Below the pieces are notes generated by a model, which saw nothing but the letters and a program-made list of their open reading frames with translations, searched no databases and was not told the origin of the DNA. 64,000 nucleotides of DNA from Yeguia hominis (GTDB taxonomy: Bacteria; Bacillota; Clostridia; Oscillospirales; Acutalibacteraceae), in NCBI RefSeq assembly GCF_014384705.1, contig NZ_JACRSN010000017.1, positions 10,190 through 74,189 of the forward strand, written 5' to 3'. Positions 63,084 through 64,000 of this stretch are shown here, piece after piece; the first letter of the stretch is position 1, and every line of letters begins with the position of its first letter. The position numbers were made by a program, and so were the translations under genes.

Positions 63084-63612
63084 CGACAAAAAGACGAGCC
63101 TAATTCTTTCCGCCTGCGGCGTCATTCCTGTCGTGTGGCTTGCTCTGCTGACCGCCCCTTATGTGGGCGGCGGCATTGTAGAAATCATCCGAGGACTGAC
63201 CGATGCTATGGGAAGTCCCTTTGCCATAACCGTATGTGAGGACAGCGTAAAGACTGTCCTTATTTTTTTAGCCGCATACGGTATGGCTATCGGCATTTAT
63301 TTCTCCACACGCAGGAACTACCGCAGGCGTGAGGAACACGGCTCTGCAAAATGGGGCAACGCCGATGCGCTGAACAAAAAGTATCGGGATAAAGACCCGT
63401 CCGAGAACAAGCTGCTGACCCAGAATGTCCGCATTGGTCTGGACGGGAAAAAGCACCGCCGAAATCTCAATATCTTAGTCTGCGGCGGCTCTGGTGCAGG
63501 CAAAACACGCTTTTTCTGTAAGCCTAACGCTATGCAATGCAACACCTCTTTTGTGGTGCTTGACCCAAACGGAAAAGAAGTTTTAGGATATATATTGCAA
63601 GCAGTCCATTGA
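63070..63612 (+). pseudogene. virD4: VirD4/TcpA-type coupling protein, interrupted after Walker A
   Basis: The N-terminal part of a type IV coupling protein: two membrane helices (about residues 10-32 and 57-77), GSAKWGNADALNKKY, then Walker A CGGSGAGKTRFFCKPN (about 138-153) and NTSFVVLDPNG. Family members continue with a long ATPase domain (about 600 residues in all). Here the similarity stops after VVLDP at about 63570, and the frame ends 13 residues later. The break coincides with the start of a serine recombinase unit, so the gene is disrupted by insertion and its 3' part is expected beyond the inserted element. Conjugation by this copy would be blocked while the insert is present. Confidence 0.82.
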
Positions 63613-64000
63613 ATATAGCTGCGAATAAAAAACGGAAAGGAGGTCAGAAAGTGCCTAAAATCAGGGATTTTGATAGAGTTACAGCCCTCTATGAAAGGCT
63701 GTCTAAGGATGATGAGCAGCAGGGCGAATCGAACTCGATACTAAATCAAAAGAGATTTCTCGAAGATTTTGCCCGTAAAAGCGGTATGAAAAATATCAAG
63801 CATTTTACCGATGACGGTTACACAGGGCGTAACTTCAACCGTCCCGGATTTCAGGCAATGCTTGCAGAAGCCGAAGCCGGGAAAATCGGCACGATTATCG
63901 TCAAGGATATGAGCCGTTTCGGCAGAAACTATCTTGAAGTTGGCTTTTATACCGAGATTCTGTTCCCCAAGAAGCAGATACGCTTTATCGCAATCAATAA
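63570..64000. mobile_element. Left end of a second element nested in virD4
   Basis: From about 63570 the VirD4 reading is lost, and after some 80 bases a large serine recombinase gene begins. The element's right end is outside the window. Serine-integrase elements that insert into conserved ICE genes are known in Firmicutes; the boundary bases here (…GACCCAAACGGAAAAGAAG…) would hold the attachment core. Confidence 0.7.
63651..64000 (+). CDS. Large serine recombinase (partial, runs off the window)
   Basis: 116 codons from a GTG start with AAAGGAGGTCAGAAA upstream. The resolvase catalytic domain is clear: TALYERLSKDDEQQGESNSI with the catalytic Ser18, DDGYTGRNFNRPGFQAML, and IIVKDMSRFGRNYLEVGFY with the conserved Arg residues, then IRFIAINN. 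The spacing and ESNSI.NQK pattern are those of large serine recombinases of the TndX/TnpX type that excise and integrate elements in Clostridia. Recombinase and C-terminal zinc domains are outside the window. Confidence 0.93.
   Translation, partial: MPKIRDFDRVTALYERLSKDDEQQGESNSILNQKRFLEDFARKSGMKNIKHFTDDGYTGRNFNRPGFQAMLAEAEAGKIGTIIVKDMSRFGRNYLEVGFYTEILFPKKQIRFIAIN

Larger units (their letters stand above)
38720..64000. mobile_element. Tn1549/CTn-type integrative conjugative element, left part
   Basis: From about 38720 the base composition and codon choice change (fewer CCG/GCG-rich codons, many AGC and GAG) and the genes are those of a Tn1549-like ICE: ParA/ParB, Cna-B adhesin, LPD28-type and other small conserved genes, methylase-helicase, toprim protein, DpnD/PcfM, DUF3789, MobC, relaxase, PcfB, ArdC-like and VirD4. 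All coding is on the plus strand. The VirB4, topoisomerase and integrase genes are not in view, so the right end is outside. The left junction lies in cotJC and also cuts an element gene, so it may not be a clean attachment site. Confidence 0.85.

Overview
The window looks like the chromosome of a strictly anaerobic, fermentative, low-GC-lineage Gram-positive, most likely a gut Clostridia of the Ruminococcaceae/Oscillospiraceae type. The basis is a Na+-type V-ATPase operon in the ntpFIKECGABD order, an electron-bifurcating HydABC [FeFe] hydrogenase, a lone OadG, a CotJC spore-coat catalase gene, a T-box leader, sigma-A type promoters and AGGAGG ribosome binding sites. No rRNA or tRNA genes were seen.

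Host segment, 1 to about 38,715. (a) Minus-strand operon thyX-tmk-DUF2156 protein-GNAT (1-2550) behind a clear promoter. (b) A plus-strand Fe/Mn superoxide dismutase gene (2745-3395). (c) Minus-strand cluster of an MFS/GPH-like transporter, membrane-anchored GDPD, ThpR and GH42 beta-galactosidase (8342-3654). (d) maf (9090-9680), then about 1 kb without genes that ends in two strong terminators. (e) The nine-gene V-ATPase operon (19340-10668), whose proteolipid carries the Na+-coordinating residues. (f) secG, a tandem PII-like protein with a DUF1538 membrane protein, and a shortened KdpD/KdpE-like pair (19559-24201). (g) 3.7 copies of a 105-bp hairpin-rich repeat (24466-24850). (h) A lone oadG, and an acyl-CoA synthetase behind a T-box riboswitch. 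(i) A hydrogenase locus: hydC, a HATPase gene, a ferredoxin gene, hydB and hydA on the minus strand, divergent from a plus-strand sensory-type module (DRTGG, HATPase, HydS-like hydrogenase, DRTGG, PHP). (j) An iron alcohol dehydrogenase behind a MerR-type promoter with a 19-bp spacer.

Mobile segment, about 38,720 to the right edge. The cotJC gene is cut after its first conserved residues, and foreign DNA with different codon use begins there. The gene set is that of a Tn1549/CTn-type integrative conjugative element: AbiEi-like protein, ParA/ParB, lipoprotein, thioester/Cna-B surface adhesin, small conserved ICE genes, a 2,683-residue methylase-helicase, a toprim protein, DpnD/PcfM, a putative oriT, MobC, relaxase, PcfB, an ArdC-like protein and VirD4. 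A TnpV-family gene with its own ribosome binding site lies inside the methylase-helicase gene in another frame. VirD4 is interrupted after its Walker A region by a large serine recombinase gene (63651 onward), so a second element is nested in the ICE.

How the parts fit: the HydABC complex, Na+ V-ATPase, PII/DUF1538 pair and K+-type two-component system point to Na+/K+ and redox balancing in a fermenter. The HydS-like module may sense H2 or redox state and act on the divergent hydABC operon. The T-box on an acyl-CoA synthetase suggests that activation of a carboxylic acid feeds amino-acid synthesis. These functional links are inferences from context.
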